Shown here piece after piece: positions 17,488-25,860 of a DNA stretch of 45,063 nucleotides (the stretch's first letter is position 1; the number at the start of each line of letters is the position of its first letter). The notes under the pieces were generated by a model that saw nothing but the letters and a program-made list of their open reading frames with translations, was not told the origin of the DNA and made no database searches. The position numbers and the translations under genes were made by a program. The stretch is taken from assembly GCA_028291515.1 (NCBI GenBank), contig JAQGHU010000059.1, positions 1-45,063 on the forward strand, in the 5' to 3' direction. This stretch comes from Schlesneria sp. (GTDB lineage Bacteria; Planctomycetota; Planctomycetia; Planctomycetales; Planctomycetaceae).

Positions 17488-17859
17488 ATGCAAGATAACC
17501 TTCGTCGCTTCAAGGCGGAAATCTTCCAGGCACTGGCGCACCCGACGCGCATCGCCATCGTTGAGCTGTTGCGTGATGACGGGGAAACCGCGGTGACCGC
17601 AGTTTATGAGCGATTGGAACTGGAGCAGGCCAATGTTTCGCAACATCTGGCTGTCCTGCGTTCCAAGCACATTGTTGTCGCCAGAAAAGACGGCAATCAG
17701 GTCTTCTACTCGCTGCGTGATCGAGCCCTGGGAAAAGTGCTCGACCTGATGCGCCAATTCTTCCATGCACATCTGGAGGAATCCCTGGCCCTGCTCGAAG
17801 ACATGCGAACGAAAGAGCCGCGAACGAAGAAAACCCCCGCGGGAGGAAGAAAGCCATGA
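17488..17859 (+). CDS. ArsR/SmtB-family transcriptional repressor without cysteines
   Basis: Winged-helix dimeric repressor (123 aa). The core is canonical: 'FQALAHPTRIAIVELLRD', recognition helix 'EQANVSQHLAVLRSKHIVVA', and wing 'RKDGNQVFYSLRD'. There is no cysteine anywhere, and the ELCVCDL-type metal-binding helix of ArsR is replaced by 'ETAVTAVYERL'. A metal- or persulfide-cysteine switch is therefore excluded. The C-terminal helix carries 'FFHAHLEE', which does not keep the SmtB alpha-5 ligand spacing. The start ATG 17488 follows a GGAG. The stop overlaps the sbtA start by four bases (ATGA), so the regulator is co-translated with the transporter. It probably autoregulates and, judging from the paired palindromes, may also control dabA-dabB; the effector is unknown. 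Confidence 0.9.
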   Translation: MQDNLRRFKAEIFQALAHPTRIAIVELLRDDGETAVTAVYERLELEQANVSQHLAVLRSKHIVVARKDGNQVFYSLRDRALGKVLDLMRQFFHAHLEESLALLEDMRTKEPRTKKTPAGGRKP

Positions 17860-19661
17860 GATTGACCATGACCGATTTCTCGTCGTTTCGTCCTCGCCCC
17901 GCGGGCAATTGGAGACACGTGCTCTCGTGCCTCGTCTGCATTTCGGTGCTTTCGATCGTGGTCATGGATCTGTTCGCAGCACCCAACGAGCCAGCGGCAG
18001 CAAAGAAACCGCCAGGGCGAGCGTTGAAGATCGTGTCGATCGAGGGCGGCAAACCAAAGCTGACGGTCACAGATGGTGATAACCAGCAAGTCCTGAAACT
18101 TGCTGCCAATGCCAAAGTGCTGCTCAATGGCGCCCCTGCCACCGTCGACGACATTCTCCTGGGTGATTCGGTGGCCGTTGAAGTCGACGATCAAGGTCGC
18201 ATTACCAGCGTCGACGCCACGCGACTTGAGACTGGAATTGTGTTGAATGTTGACCAGGGACATGTCGACATCACGACCGATTACACCGACAAGCAGCAAT
18301 TTCAGTTGACCGACGACGCGCAAGTCTTCCTCAACGGCAATCTGGTGAAAGTTGTAGACTTGCGACGGGGTGACCACGCGCAGATTTCCCCTAATCCGGA
18401 TGGTCAGGCCCGGAAGATCGATGTGACGCGGCACAGCCTGGTGGCCGAGTTCTGGGATAACTTCCGGCACAATCTGTTCAAGCCGCTGCTCTTGTTCTTT
18501 TACATGGGATTCGCGGTTCCCCTGCTGAAGATCGACTTCGAGTTCCCGCGTGTGATGTACCAGGGGCTCACCATCTATCTGCTGATCTCGATCGGCTGGC
18601 ACGGCGGAGAAGAACTCGCCGAGCTTTCGGGTGGGATGCTGCGCGAAGCTCTGATGTTTATGATCGTTGGTTTCATCACCAATTTCCTGATCGGAATTCT
18701 AGCCTACGGAATACTACGCAAGTTCATCGCGAAAATGCGCAGAATCGATGCCGCGACCGTCGCCGCGTACTACGGTTCCGACTCGGCGGGAACATTCGTC
18801 ACCTGTCTCGGCGTCTTGGCAACCTCCGGCATCAAGTACGCTCCGTACATGCCAGTCATGCTGGCGATCATGGAAATTCCCGGCTGCCTCGTGGGGCTTT
18901 GGCTTGCGTCACGCCTACGTCGAACCGGAATGGACGGCTCAGGAAACATGCCAGACGAGCCCGGTTTCAACCGCGCGACAGGATCTCTCCTGGCGGCCGA
19001 AGTTGATATTGCGGACGGTCATGAACCCAAGACCGCGCAGCAGAAGGCGATCGATCGAGAGGCTCGCATGGCGCTCGAAAACAAAGAGGAACCGGACGAA
19101 AACAGTGTGAGCCACAAGCCGGCTGGAGCTTTTAACGTCGAACTGCTTCGCGAGGTATTCCTGAACCCCGGTCTGTTCTTGTTATTCGGGGGCATCCTGA
19201 TCGGCTTCGCCAGCCGCCTGCAGGGACACAAAGTGACAGATGCCGATGACAGCCTGTTTGTCACGTTGTTTCAAGGGCTGCTGTGCTTGTTCCTGCTGGA
19301 GATGGGAATGGCGGCGTCCAGGCGTCTGATGGATCTCAAGACGGCAGGTTGGCGTTTTATTCTGTTCGGGCTGCTCGCTCCGAATATTTTCGCGACGGCA
19401 GGAATCTGCATCGCACACGCCTTCGCCATGGTCACGGGTTCTCCACTTCAACTCGGAACCTATGCCCTCTTCGCCGTCCTGTGCGCTGCCGCTTCGTACA
19501 TCGCCGTTCCGGCGATTCAGCGGCTGGCGATTCCCGAAGCCAGCCCGACGCTGCCGTTGGCCGCCTCGCTCGGGTTGACGTTTTCCTACAATGTGACGAT
19601 CGGAATTCCGATCTATATCATCATCGCGCAGATCGTCATTATGGCATTCCCGGTCGGATGA
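17856..19661 (+). CDS. sbtA: SbtA-type sodium-dependent bicarbonate symporter with an exported N-terminal extension
   Basis: Inner-membrane bicarbonate uptake protein (601 aa; ordinary SbtA is about 370). The transporter core begins near residue 205 with 'KPLLLFFYMGFAVPLLKIDF' (K209), and includes 'YYGSDSAGTFVTCLGVL' (Y305), the Ile-Glu-Pro-Gly helix 'AIMEIPGCLVGLWLA', and the inverted-repeat half ending 'ASLGLTFSYNVTIGIPIYII'. The loop between the two halves (about 355-430) is long and charged, where cyanobacterial SbtA meets the PII-like SbtB; no sbtB is seen here. The N-terminus has a signal-like helix (24-41) followed by two similar beta-rich units (about 52-127 and 128-200), each with 'V.LNG....VDD/VVDL..GD' and ending 'VDATR' or 'IDVTR'. 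SbtA has an external N-terminus, so this extension should be periplasmic. ATGA overlap with arsR. Confidence 0.93.
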   Translation: MRLTMTDFSSFRPRPAGNWRHVLSCLVCISVLSIVVMDLFAAPNEPAAAKKPPGRALKIVSIEGGKPKLTVTDGDNQQVLKLAANAKVLLNGAPATVDDILLGDSVAVEVDDQGRITSVDATRLETGIVLNVDQGHVDITTDYTDKQQFQLTDDAQVFLNGNLVKVVDLRRGDHAQISPNPDGQARKIDVTRHSLVAEFWDNFRHNLFKPLLLFFYMGFAVPLLKIDFEFPRVMYQGLTIYLLISIGWHGGEELAELSGGMLREALMFMIVGFITNFLIGILAYGILRKFIAKMRRIDAATVAAYYGSDSAGTFVTCLGVLATSGIKYAPYMPVMLAIMEIPGCLVGLWLASRLRRTGMDGSGNMPDEPGFNRATGSLLAAEVDIADGHEPKTAQQKAIDREARMALENKEEPDENSVSHKPAGAFNVELLREVFLNPGLFLLFGGILIGFASRLQGHKVTDADDSLFVTLFQGLLCLFLLEMGMAASRRLMDLKTAGWRFILFGLLAPNIFATAGICIAHAFAMVTGSPLQLGTYALFAVLCAAASYIAVPAIQRLAIPEASPTLPLAASLGLTFSYNVTIGIPIYIIIAQIVIMAFPVG

Positions 19662-19900
19662 GAGGCTGAAGGCCGGACGCCTGGGATGGTCGGCTCACAC
19701 TATTCATGTTGCTTGTCATGCATATCGACCAGGATACGGTCCTTTCCATCAGCGAGCCGAAGCTCGACACACCGTGTTTGAATGCATCGAGGCCTTCAGC
19801 AACCCCGTCTGAAAGCGCTCGACATTGGGACACCTGTCTCCCGTAATATTCGAGCAAGCCACCTAACATCGCCCCTCGCGCCCACTTTTCTTGGACAAGT

Positions 19901-20005
19901 CATAAGTAATGGCTTTCATTACTCACAAGGCAGTGATCCTCCGCTACGGAAGAGTTCGACGCCAGCGCACCAACTAAGTCCCCATATTTACGGACTACTA
20001 CACTA
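19901..20005 (-). mobile_element. Relic end of an IS630-like element (copy A)
   Basis: This segment matches 39681-39784 over its whole length: the shared words are GGCTTTC, TGATCCTCC, TTCGACGCCAGC and TATTTACGGAC-ACTAC. It ends at a TA dinucleotide (20004-20005), the target of IS630 elements. Read leftward it would be the terminal repeat, the leader and the first codons of the transposase, all degenerate. The rest of the 19662-20060 gap holds no convincing gene. Confidence 0.55.
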
Positions 20006-20060
20006 AAGAGAGGACATGCTGAAAGAGACTTTGAGCGAACCGGGGCCGAGAGCGGTGATC

Positions 20061-21488
20061 CTACGACAATCCGCTCTTTAGCATCTTTGTGACAACCTTT
20101 GCTGACTCAACCCCCGTCAGCTTCATGTCAAGTCCCTGGAACTTGTACGTCAGCAACTCGTGATCGAGACCGAGCAGATGGAGAATCGTGGCATGCAGGT
20201 CGCGCACATGAACGCGATCAGTAATGACATTGAAGCCTAGTGGATCCGTTTCCCCAATTGTTGTACCTGGCTTCATCCCACCGCCCGCGAACCACATGGT
20301 AAATGAGTTGGGATGATGGTCCCGACCATCATCACCTCCTTGGACCATCGGCGTACGACCGAATTCACCACCCCAGATCACCAGCGTTTCGTCTAGCAAG
20401 CCACGTTGCTTCAGATCTTTGACCAGCGCTGCGGCTGCTTGATCGGTATGCCGGCAATTCTCCTTGAGATCGGCAGTGAGGTTGCTGTGCTGATCCCAAG
20501 ATTCGTGAAAGAGTTCAACAAACCGCACCCCGCGCTCTACTAGGCGCCGCGCAAGCAGGCAGTTGTTGGCGAAGGAAGACTTCCCAGGCTCGGCCCCATA
20601 CATTTCCAACGTTTCCTTTGTCTCCTGGGAGACGTCCATTAGGTCTGGAGCGCTGGCTTGCATTTTGAACGCTGTTTCATAGGCCCGCGTGCGCGTGGCA
20701 ATTTCTGGGTCTCCAACCTCCGCGAGATGATGTCTGTTGAGTGTGGCAATGGTGTCGATGGAGGCCTTTTGCAATTGCCGGTCGACACCAGCAGGACTAT
20801 CGAGAAATAGCACTGGCTCGCTGCCGCCCCGGAACTGGATTCCCTGATAAACCGTCGGAAGGAATCCACTTCCCCAATTGCTGTTACCGCCGCTGGGCCC
20901 TTTCTTTCCACTGCTGAAGACGACAAACGCGGGTAAGTCCTGAGATTCGCTTCCCAGCCCGTACGTGATCCAAGATCCCATGCTGGGCCGGCCGAAAAGT
21001 TGATTGCCGGTGCTCATCAGCAACTGTGCCGGTGCGTGATTAAAGGCGTCCGTCACCATCGATTTGACAATCGTTAGATCGTCCGCGACTGAGGCCAGGT
21101 GTGGCAACAATTCCGAGAGTTCCGTACCCGATTCGCCGTGCCGGGCGAATTGAAACTTCGGCCCCAGCAATTTGGAATGGGGATCGATGAACGCCGCTCG
21201 ATAGCCGTTGAGCAATTCAGGAGGCGGCAATGTCCCGCTGAACTTTGCTAAATCCGGTTTGTAGTCGAACAGTTCGAATTGGCTGGGGGCTCCACCCATG
21301 TACAAATAAATGACGCTTTTGGCCGTAGCCGGGAAATGGCTCGAACGCGATGCAAAAGGATCAGACGGCAACGCATCTGCGTAAGCGGGCCGCGAACCCG
21401 GCAACAGCGAAATGGCGATCGTCCCCAGTCCGACACCACATTGCTGCAGAAACCAACGTCTCGGGATCATCATGGGGTCGAAGATCAC
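20061..21488 (-). CDS. DUF1501 family exported protein (sulfatase-like fold)
   Basis: Member of the DUF1501 family (alkaline-phosphatase/sulfatase-like fold), very common in planctomycetes and usually paired with PSD1-cytochrome proteins; substrate unknown. The GTG at 21488 is chosen because AAGGAG lies 9 bases upstream. The N-terminus has a twin-arginine-like signal ('PRRWFLQQCGVGLGTIAISL'). Family signatures are 'SVIYLYMGGAPSQFELFDYK', 'LANNCLLARRLVERGVRFV' in the near form 'NNCLLARRLVERGVRFVELF', 'VIWGGEFGRTPMVQGGDDGR' with 'DHHP', and the C-terminal 'VHVRDLHATILHLLGLDH'. Length (475 aa) is normal. It lies 47 bp downstream of the PSD1 gene, as an operon. Confidence 0.9.
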   Translation of the reverse strand: MIFDPMMIPRRWFLQQCGVGLGTIAISLLPGSRPAYADALPSDPFASRSSHFPATAKSVIYLYMGGAPSQFELFDYKPDLAKFSGTLPPPELLNGYRAAFIDPHSKLLGPKFQFARHGESGTELSELLPHLASVADDLTIVKSMVTDAFNHAPAQLLMSTGNQLFGRPSMGSWITYGLGSESQDLPAFVVFSSGKKGPSGGNSNWGSGFLPTVYQGIQFRGGSEPVLFLDSPAGVDRQLQKASIDTIATLNRHHLAEVGDPEIATRTRAYETAFKMQASAPDLMDVSQETKETLEMYGAEPGKSSFANNCLLARRLVERGVRFVELFHESWDQHSNLTADLKENCRHTDQAAAALVKDLKQRGLLDETLVIWGGEFGRTPMVQGGDDGRDHHPNSFTMWFAGGGMKPGTTIGETDPLGFNVITDRVHVRDLHATILHLLGLDHELLTYKFQGLDMKLTGVESAKVVTKMLKSGLS

Positions 21489-21535
21489 GGGAAGTTTCTC
21501 CTTGATCGCGGCTATCTGTTAGTTTCAGCGTTGAA

Positions 21536-24500
21536 TTATTCACGAGTGATTGCCTCATCTAGATTCAGCAAAACCCGGCAGACCACGGTCCATGCCGCAA
21601 GCTCTTGGAGGCTATCAGCGTCAGGCATATCATCTTCAGATCGAGACGTTTTCGAGGCGATCAACTGCGGGGACAATTCCCCACGGGCCATCCGCTCCCG
21701 TTGTTGCTTCAAAAAGGAGACGAGGATCGAAAGCTCATCATTGTCCGGGAACCGAGACGTACAACGGCGGAAGGCCATGGTCAACCTCTTGTCGTCCGAA
21801 TGACTAGCATCTCGCATGATCGACTCCGCCAGACCACGGGCACAATCTAGAAATAACGGCTCATTGAGCGCGGTTAATGCCTGCAAAGGGGTGTTCGACT
21901 TCACCCGACGCACACATGACACTTCGCCCGTCGGGGCATCAAACATTTGCAGAACAGGATGGGGAACTGAACGGAATCGGAATGTGTAAAGGCCACGACG
22001 ATATCGGCTGGCGTCGGTCGCCAGCGGCCATTCCTTTGGACCATAGCTTGCCGGTGGCCGGAATAAGAATTCTGGACAAGGGGGAAAGACCGGAGCCCCG
22101 CCAACTTCCAGATTGATCAATCCCGAGGCAGTTAGGGAGATGTCGCGGATCCCTTCCGCTTCCATTCGAAACCGGGAACTGCGTGCGAGCAGGCGATTAT
22201 CGGGATCTCGGGACAGATGCTCTGGAGAGACGTGTGATGATTGGCGGTATGTCGCCGAAGTCACGATCAGCGTGTGGAGGTGCTTCAGGCTCCAGCCCTG
22301 CTCCATCAACTCGACGGCGAGCCAGTCGAGCAGTTCCGGATGCGAAGGGGGTTCACCTTGCAACCCAAAATCTTCACTGGTGGCGACCAGGCCGGTACCG
22401 AAATAGGTCTGCCAGACCCGATTCACGATAGACCGCGCCACCGTAGGCGATTTGTCATCTACCAGCCAGCGGGCCAGATTGAGCCGAGTTGGATTCTCGA
22501 TCGACAGGGGATGCAGCATGGACGGGACTTGCTTGGCAACGGGTAGTGTCGGCTGTAGAAAGTTCCCTCTTGAGAGCACAAAAGATTTCCGCGGCTCGTC
22601 ACGAGATTTCAGCACGAGTTGCGTCGTTGGAACTGGTAGCTGTCGCCACAACGACTCAATTTTTTGGTTGAAGCAAGCGAACTCTGGAACAGTCGTGCGC
22701 CAGAAGCTGAATACATGGCGTTGCTCGGTGACCGTCCTCTCGGAGGTTCGCTTCTGCAAAATCCTGCGGATGTCGTTGGGGATGAGATCCGCGGCAGCCG
22801 TATCGGTATTTGCCACACTGAAGCGGTAACACCCCAAGCAGTTCGTTTGATTGTCGTCGGAATTCCAACCCCCATGCAGCTGTACAAGTTTCAACCGCAA
22901 CTTCGTTCCGCCCTGAAAGGTCAAGGGGTTCTTCAGTACAAGCACGGCCTCTCGAGCAACGTTGCTGCGGTTCGGTCCCAGACGGATGCTCCAAGCAGTG
23001 TCCCGATTGCCGTCAATCGCAAACGAAATGGGTCCGGTCATCCGCCGGCGGTTCGACCGGTCATCGAATTGCGGTGCGAGTAGCTCTTCAGGCGGATTGA
23101 CGTCGGCTGTTGCCGACAAGATTTTCATGGAGGCTAAACCGGCGGAATCATTCGCAGGGCCGGCCTCGATTTCAAATTCGGTCAAGGCACACGTGCCGTC
23201 CAAGGCTCTTCCCGGCCCTCCCAATGGCAAATCAGCGTGAGTCAGGAGTTCAAGTCGCACCGCCGTAACAGTCTCGACAGGCGTGGTCACGACAAATTCT
23301 GAGGTAGTCTTGGTCGGCGCATAACCCTGCGCCAGAATCTCGCCATTTGCCAGCACATAATGTTTCTGGCCGCCACTGACCTCCTGCTTGGGGGTGACAG
23401 TCCACCAAGTTGTTTTCGGAACTGCAATCGTAGTCTCCCAAGCGGCCAACTGCTGCGCCCAATCTGGGGCGAGTTGTTGAATTTCACCTTCGAGTGCGCC
23501 CATTTCAGTAAACAGCCGAGCACGTTCCGTTTGCTGCGACACTGAATAAACTGGGGCGCTGGCTTCGCTGACATCATTTAGGAAGGCGAATAGCTGGTAA
23601 TACTCCTTTTGGGAAATGGGATCGAATTTGTGATCGTGACACTGGCAACATTGGATTGTCAGGCCCAAGATGCTTTTGCCAATGGCATCGATCCTGTCGA
23701 ACATCGCTTCCATGCGAAATTGTTCGGGATCGACCCCTCCCTCTTCATTCAGCATGGAATTGCGTAGAAAACCTGTTGCCACCAATTGATCTTGCGTGGC
23801 ATCAGGAAGCAAATCGCCGGCCAGCTGTTCGATGATGAACTGGCTATAGGGAAGGTCCTGATTGAGCGACCTCACTACCCAATCACGATAGGCCCAGACG
23901 AAGCGCGGTTTATCTTTTTCATAGCCATCCGAGTCCGCGTAGCGAGCGGCGTCGAGCCATAAGCGCCCCCAGCGTTCGCCGTAGTGAGAGGACTTCAGCA
24001 GCCGTTGTACGGTTCGGTCATAAGCATCTGAGCTCGGATCAGCGACAAACTCATCCAGTTCCTCCAGCGTCGGTGGTAACCCTGTCAAATCCAGAGTCAG
24101 TCGTCGCAACAGCGTTACTTTTGACGCGACGGGCGAAGGCCGCAGACCTTTTTCTTCGAGATTCGACAGGGTGTACCGGTCAATTTCGTTTTGCGGCCAT
24201 GACGCGAACTTTACTTCGGGCAAGGGTGTGCGAACCGGAGGGGAAAATGCCCAGTGCCGCTCATAGTCGCCCCCCTGTGCGATCCAATCTTTCAGCAGCC
24301 TCTTTTCTTTATCGCTCAGCACCTTGTGCGAGTGAGAAGGAGGCATTTGAACATCCTGGTGAGTCGATTCGATACGGCGCACAAGCTCACTCATCGTTGG
24401 CCGACCCCGGACGATCGCGGGCTCGCCGCTCTCTCCGCCAATGTATGCCGATTCCGACAGATCGAGCCGCAAGCCTCCTGCCCGGTTTTTTGCATCGGCT

Positions 24501-24658
24501 CCATGACAAGCCAGGCATTTGTCCGCCAGAAGCGGACGAATCTGCCGCGAAAAACTCACTTGGGGAGATTGTGTCTCAGCATGCAAGTCATTCGTACCTG
24601 CAGCGAACAACAACAGCACAACAAGCTGGGTTACATCGTGTTTTGTAATCTTGACCAA
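21536..24658 (-). CDS. PSD1 and planctomycete cytochrome C domain-containing protein
   Basis: Large exported protein of the PSCyt1-DUF1549-DUF1553 architecture. A single haem-binding motif lies near the N-terminus ('RPLLADKCLACHG', C-x2-C-H), followed by 'LRLDLSESAYIGGESG' and 'MPPSHSH', typical of the planctomycete cytochrome domain. DUF1549 follows ('TGLPPTLEELDEFVADPSSD', 'SHYGERWGRLWLDAARYADS'), then a discoidin-like middle region, and DUF1553 at the C-terminus ('ARSIVNRVWQTYFGTGLV', 'SPEHLSRDPDNRLLARSSRF', 'SNTPLQALTALNEPLFLDC'). The start is uncertain: TTG 24658 gives a clean signal peptide ('VTQLVVLLLFAAGTNDLHA'), but ATG 24727 or 24745 and TTG 24757 are in frame and none has a good ribosome-binding site. 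Paired with the DUF1501 gene. Confidence 0.9.
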   Translation of the reverse strand: MVKITKHDVTQLVVLLLFAAGTNDLHAETQSPQVSFSRQIRPLLADKCLACHGADAKNRAGGLRLDLSESAYIGGESGEPAIVRGRPTMSELVRRIESTHQDVQMPPSHSHKVLSDKEKRLLKDWIAQGGDYERHWAFSPPVRTPLPEVKFASWPQNEIDRYTLSNLEEKGLRPSPVASKVTLLRRLTLDLTGLPPTLEELDEFVADPSSDAYDRTVQRLLKSSHYGERWGRLWLDAARYADSDGYEKDKPRFVWAYRDWVVRSLNQDLPYSQFIIEQLAGDLLPDATQDQLVATGFLRNSMLNEEGGVDPEQFRMEAMFDRIDAIGKSILGLTIQCCQCHDHKFDPISQKEYYQLFAFLNDVSEASAPVYSVSQQTERARLFTEMGALEGEIQQLAPDWAQQLAAWETTIAVPKTTWWTVTPKQEVSGGQKHYVLANGEILAQGYAPTKTTSEFVVTTPVETVTAVRLELLTHADLPLGGPGRALDGTCALTEFEIEAGPANDSAGLASMKILSATADVNPPEELLAPQFDDRSNRRRMTGPISFAIDGNRDTAWSIRLGPNRSNVAREAVLVLKNPLTFQGGTKLRLKLVQLHGGWNSDDNQTNCLGCYRFSVANTDTAAADLIPNDIRRILQKRTSERTVTEQRHVFSFWRTTVPEFACFNQKIESLWRQLPVPTTQLVLKSRDEPRKSFVLSRGNFLQPTLPVAKQVPSMLHPLSIENPTRLNLARWLVDDKSPTVARSIVNRVWQTYFGTGLVATSEDFGLQGEPPSHPELLDWLAVELMEQGWSLKHLHTLIVTSATYRQSSHVSPEHLSRDPDNRLLARSSRFRMEAEGIRDISLTASGLINLEVGGAPVFPPCPEFLFRPPASYGPKEWPLATDASRYRRGLYTFRFRSVPHPVLQMFDAPTGEVSCVRRVKSNTPLQALTALNEPLFLDCARGLAESIMRDASHSDDKRLTMAFRRCTSRFPDNDELSILVSFLKQQRERMARGELSPQLIASKTSRSEDDMPDADSLQELAAWTVVCRVLLNLDEAITRE

Positions 24659-24757
24659 AATGAAAACCCATCTAGAAACTGAGACGGGGAGATACTGTAT
24701 TTCCCCTGCAAGTAGCGTGGCCCGCATGAACCGCAGATCCGACATGCTCCACCACAA

Positions 24758-25020
24758 TAGGACTCTTCAGCGAGACTGGCCGTTGACTTCTCGCTTTCAT
24801 TTGGTCACGGCACCTCACGTACACAGGGCATACTTACTAACCTCCACTTACGTATCGCCGCACTCAACCGCATGAACATCATTACACGATACACTCCGCA
24901 GCATCGGCAAACGCAGATTTAAATGCCGCATGCAGTGAACTCACACTCTCACCTTCCGATCACGCTTATTCGCCGAACGGCCGGCAATTCTAACTCGTGG
25001 TGCTGGGAGTGTCCTCACAG
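24758..25020. other. Upstream region of the PSD1 gene, no gene seen
   Basis: No convincing ORF or relic is found. The stretch separates the possible PSD1 starts from the first TGCGCA-N15-TGCGCA element, and is the likely place of the PSD1-DUF1501 promoter, although no clear promoter hexamers were identified. Confidence 0.3.
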
Positions 25021-25023
25021 ATC

Positions 25024-25050
25024 TGCGCATTTCACTGTCGCAAATGCGCA
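25024..25050. promoter_or_regulatory. TGCGCA-N15-TGCGCA element, site 1
   Basis: Two palindromic hexamers TGCGCA at 25024-25029 and 25045-25050 are separated by exactly 15 bases; flanking bases extend the symmetry to TGCGCATTT and AAATGCGCA. It abuts the truncated end of the XylR-type pseudogene, and lies upstream of the leftward PSD1 gene. Likely binding site of the XylR/AraC-type regulator encoded at 32214-33395. Confidence 0.6.
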
Positions 25051-25052
25051 AG

Positions 25053-25430
25053 TCATTCGCAGTGTTTATCGTCTCGCCCATAGCATGCAAATTCCCGAGA
25101 ACCTCGTTCTGGAAAATGGTTGAAAGAGATCTCGGCCCGCTTGCGGTCGTCATCATGGCGTGCAACTTCCTGCCTGCTGACCTTATCACAGGCGAACATG
25201 GACAGCTGCCAACTATAACGAGGGAACATAGTCGGTGGTCTTGTCATCGAATTACTGCGAGGACCCGTCCTCATGCAGCCCCGTGCAGTCCAAAAACGCT
25301 ACTCGCCCTGCGTCGCGATCAACAAATCCCACGGGAGCATATGCCTGACGGCTCCGGAGCCCCGCAAATGACTCACCGACCCCGAGTATCACAGGGTCGA
25401 CCAGAATCGCGGGGCTGCGAAAGGTGAGAT
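25053..25430 (-). pseudogene. Truncated, frameshifted copy of the XylR/AraC-type regulator
   Basis: Read leftward, the segment keeps pieces of the regulator encoded at 32214-33395. 'SPAILVDP' matches its 'NVAVLIDP', and 'DDRKRAEISFNHFPERGSRE' with 'FACYG' matches 'DDRKRAEMAFHHFLERGFQN' with 'YAYYG'. The pieces lie in different frames with material missing between them, and the sensor's second half plus the whole AraC HTH are gone. The similarity is also visible at the DNA level, around the shared word AGAAAATGG/GGAAAATGG and GGTCGTC. TGCGCA-N15-TGCGCA elements flank it on both sides, as at the intact locus. Confidence 0.75.
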
Positions 25431-25493
25431 TCAGGGGTAGAGAATGCCGTCTCTTCGTACTCTTCGTGGGAAACACCGAAGTTCGCACGGAGA

Positions 25494-25520
25494 TGCGCAA
25501 ATTCAACAACGGAATGCGCA
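25494..25520. promoter_or_regulatory. TGCGCA-N15-TGCGCA element, site 2
   Basis: TGCGCA at 25494-25499 and at 25515-25520, 15 bases apart; outer symmetry extends to GAGATGCGCA and TGCGCATCTC. It lies upstream of the decayed regulator (leftward) and 341 bp upstream of the first DUF1559 gene (rightward). The spacer ATTCAACA resembles that of site 4. Confidence 0.6.
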
Positions 25521-25860
25521 TCTCTGCATTGTTTGCAGTTTGAGCGCTGCTACCCTCACGTCAACTCGATACAGGCTGTTTCGCGCGCCCCCCAACAGCC
25601 CGAATACACTTTATCTGCCGTTTTGCTTCACGGATCGTATTCCTTTGGGGTGCTACGCAAATCAGTAACTCGGATCGGCCGCAAGCCAAAAATGATCCAA
25701 GCCTGGCAATGCGAATACCGGGACCAGAACGCAGGCGAAGAATCCAGCTGCGATGATTTGCTCCGATCAGCGCTGCAGGCAAATTCGACATTCGGATTTG
25801 AAGTATTTCACCGCATGTTTGAAAAACCTCTGGCCATTCGTTTTGAAAGGATGATCATTC

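Noticed and set aside
18770-18970. ORFs antisense to sbtA and to the arsR-sbtA junction (including 17510-18602)
   Set aside because: No motifs, and the plus-strand genes are unambiguous family members.
24941-25189. 82-codon minus-strand ORF next to the regulator relic
   Set aside because: It is a different frame across the pseudogene remnant and the TGCGCA element, with no independent coding signal.
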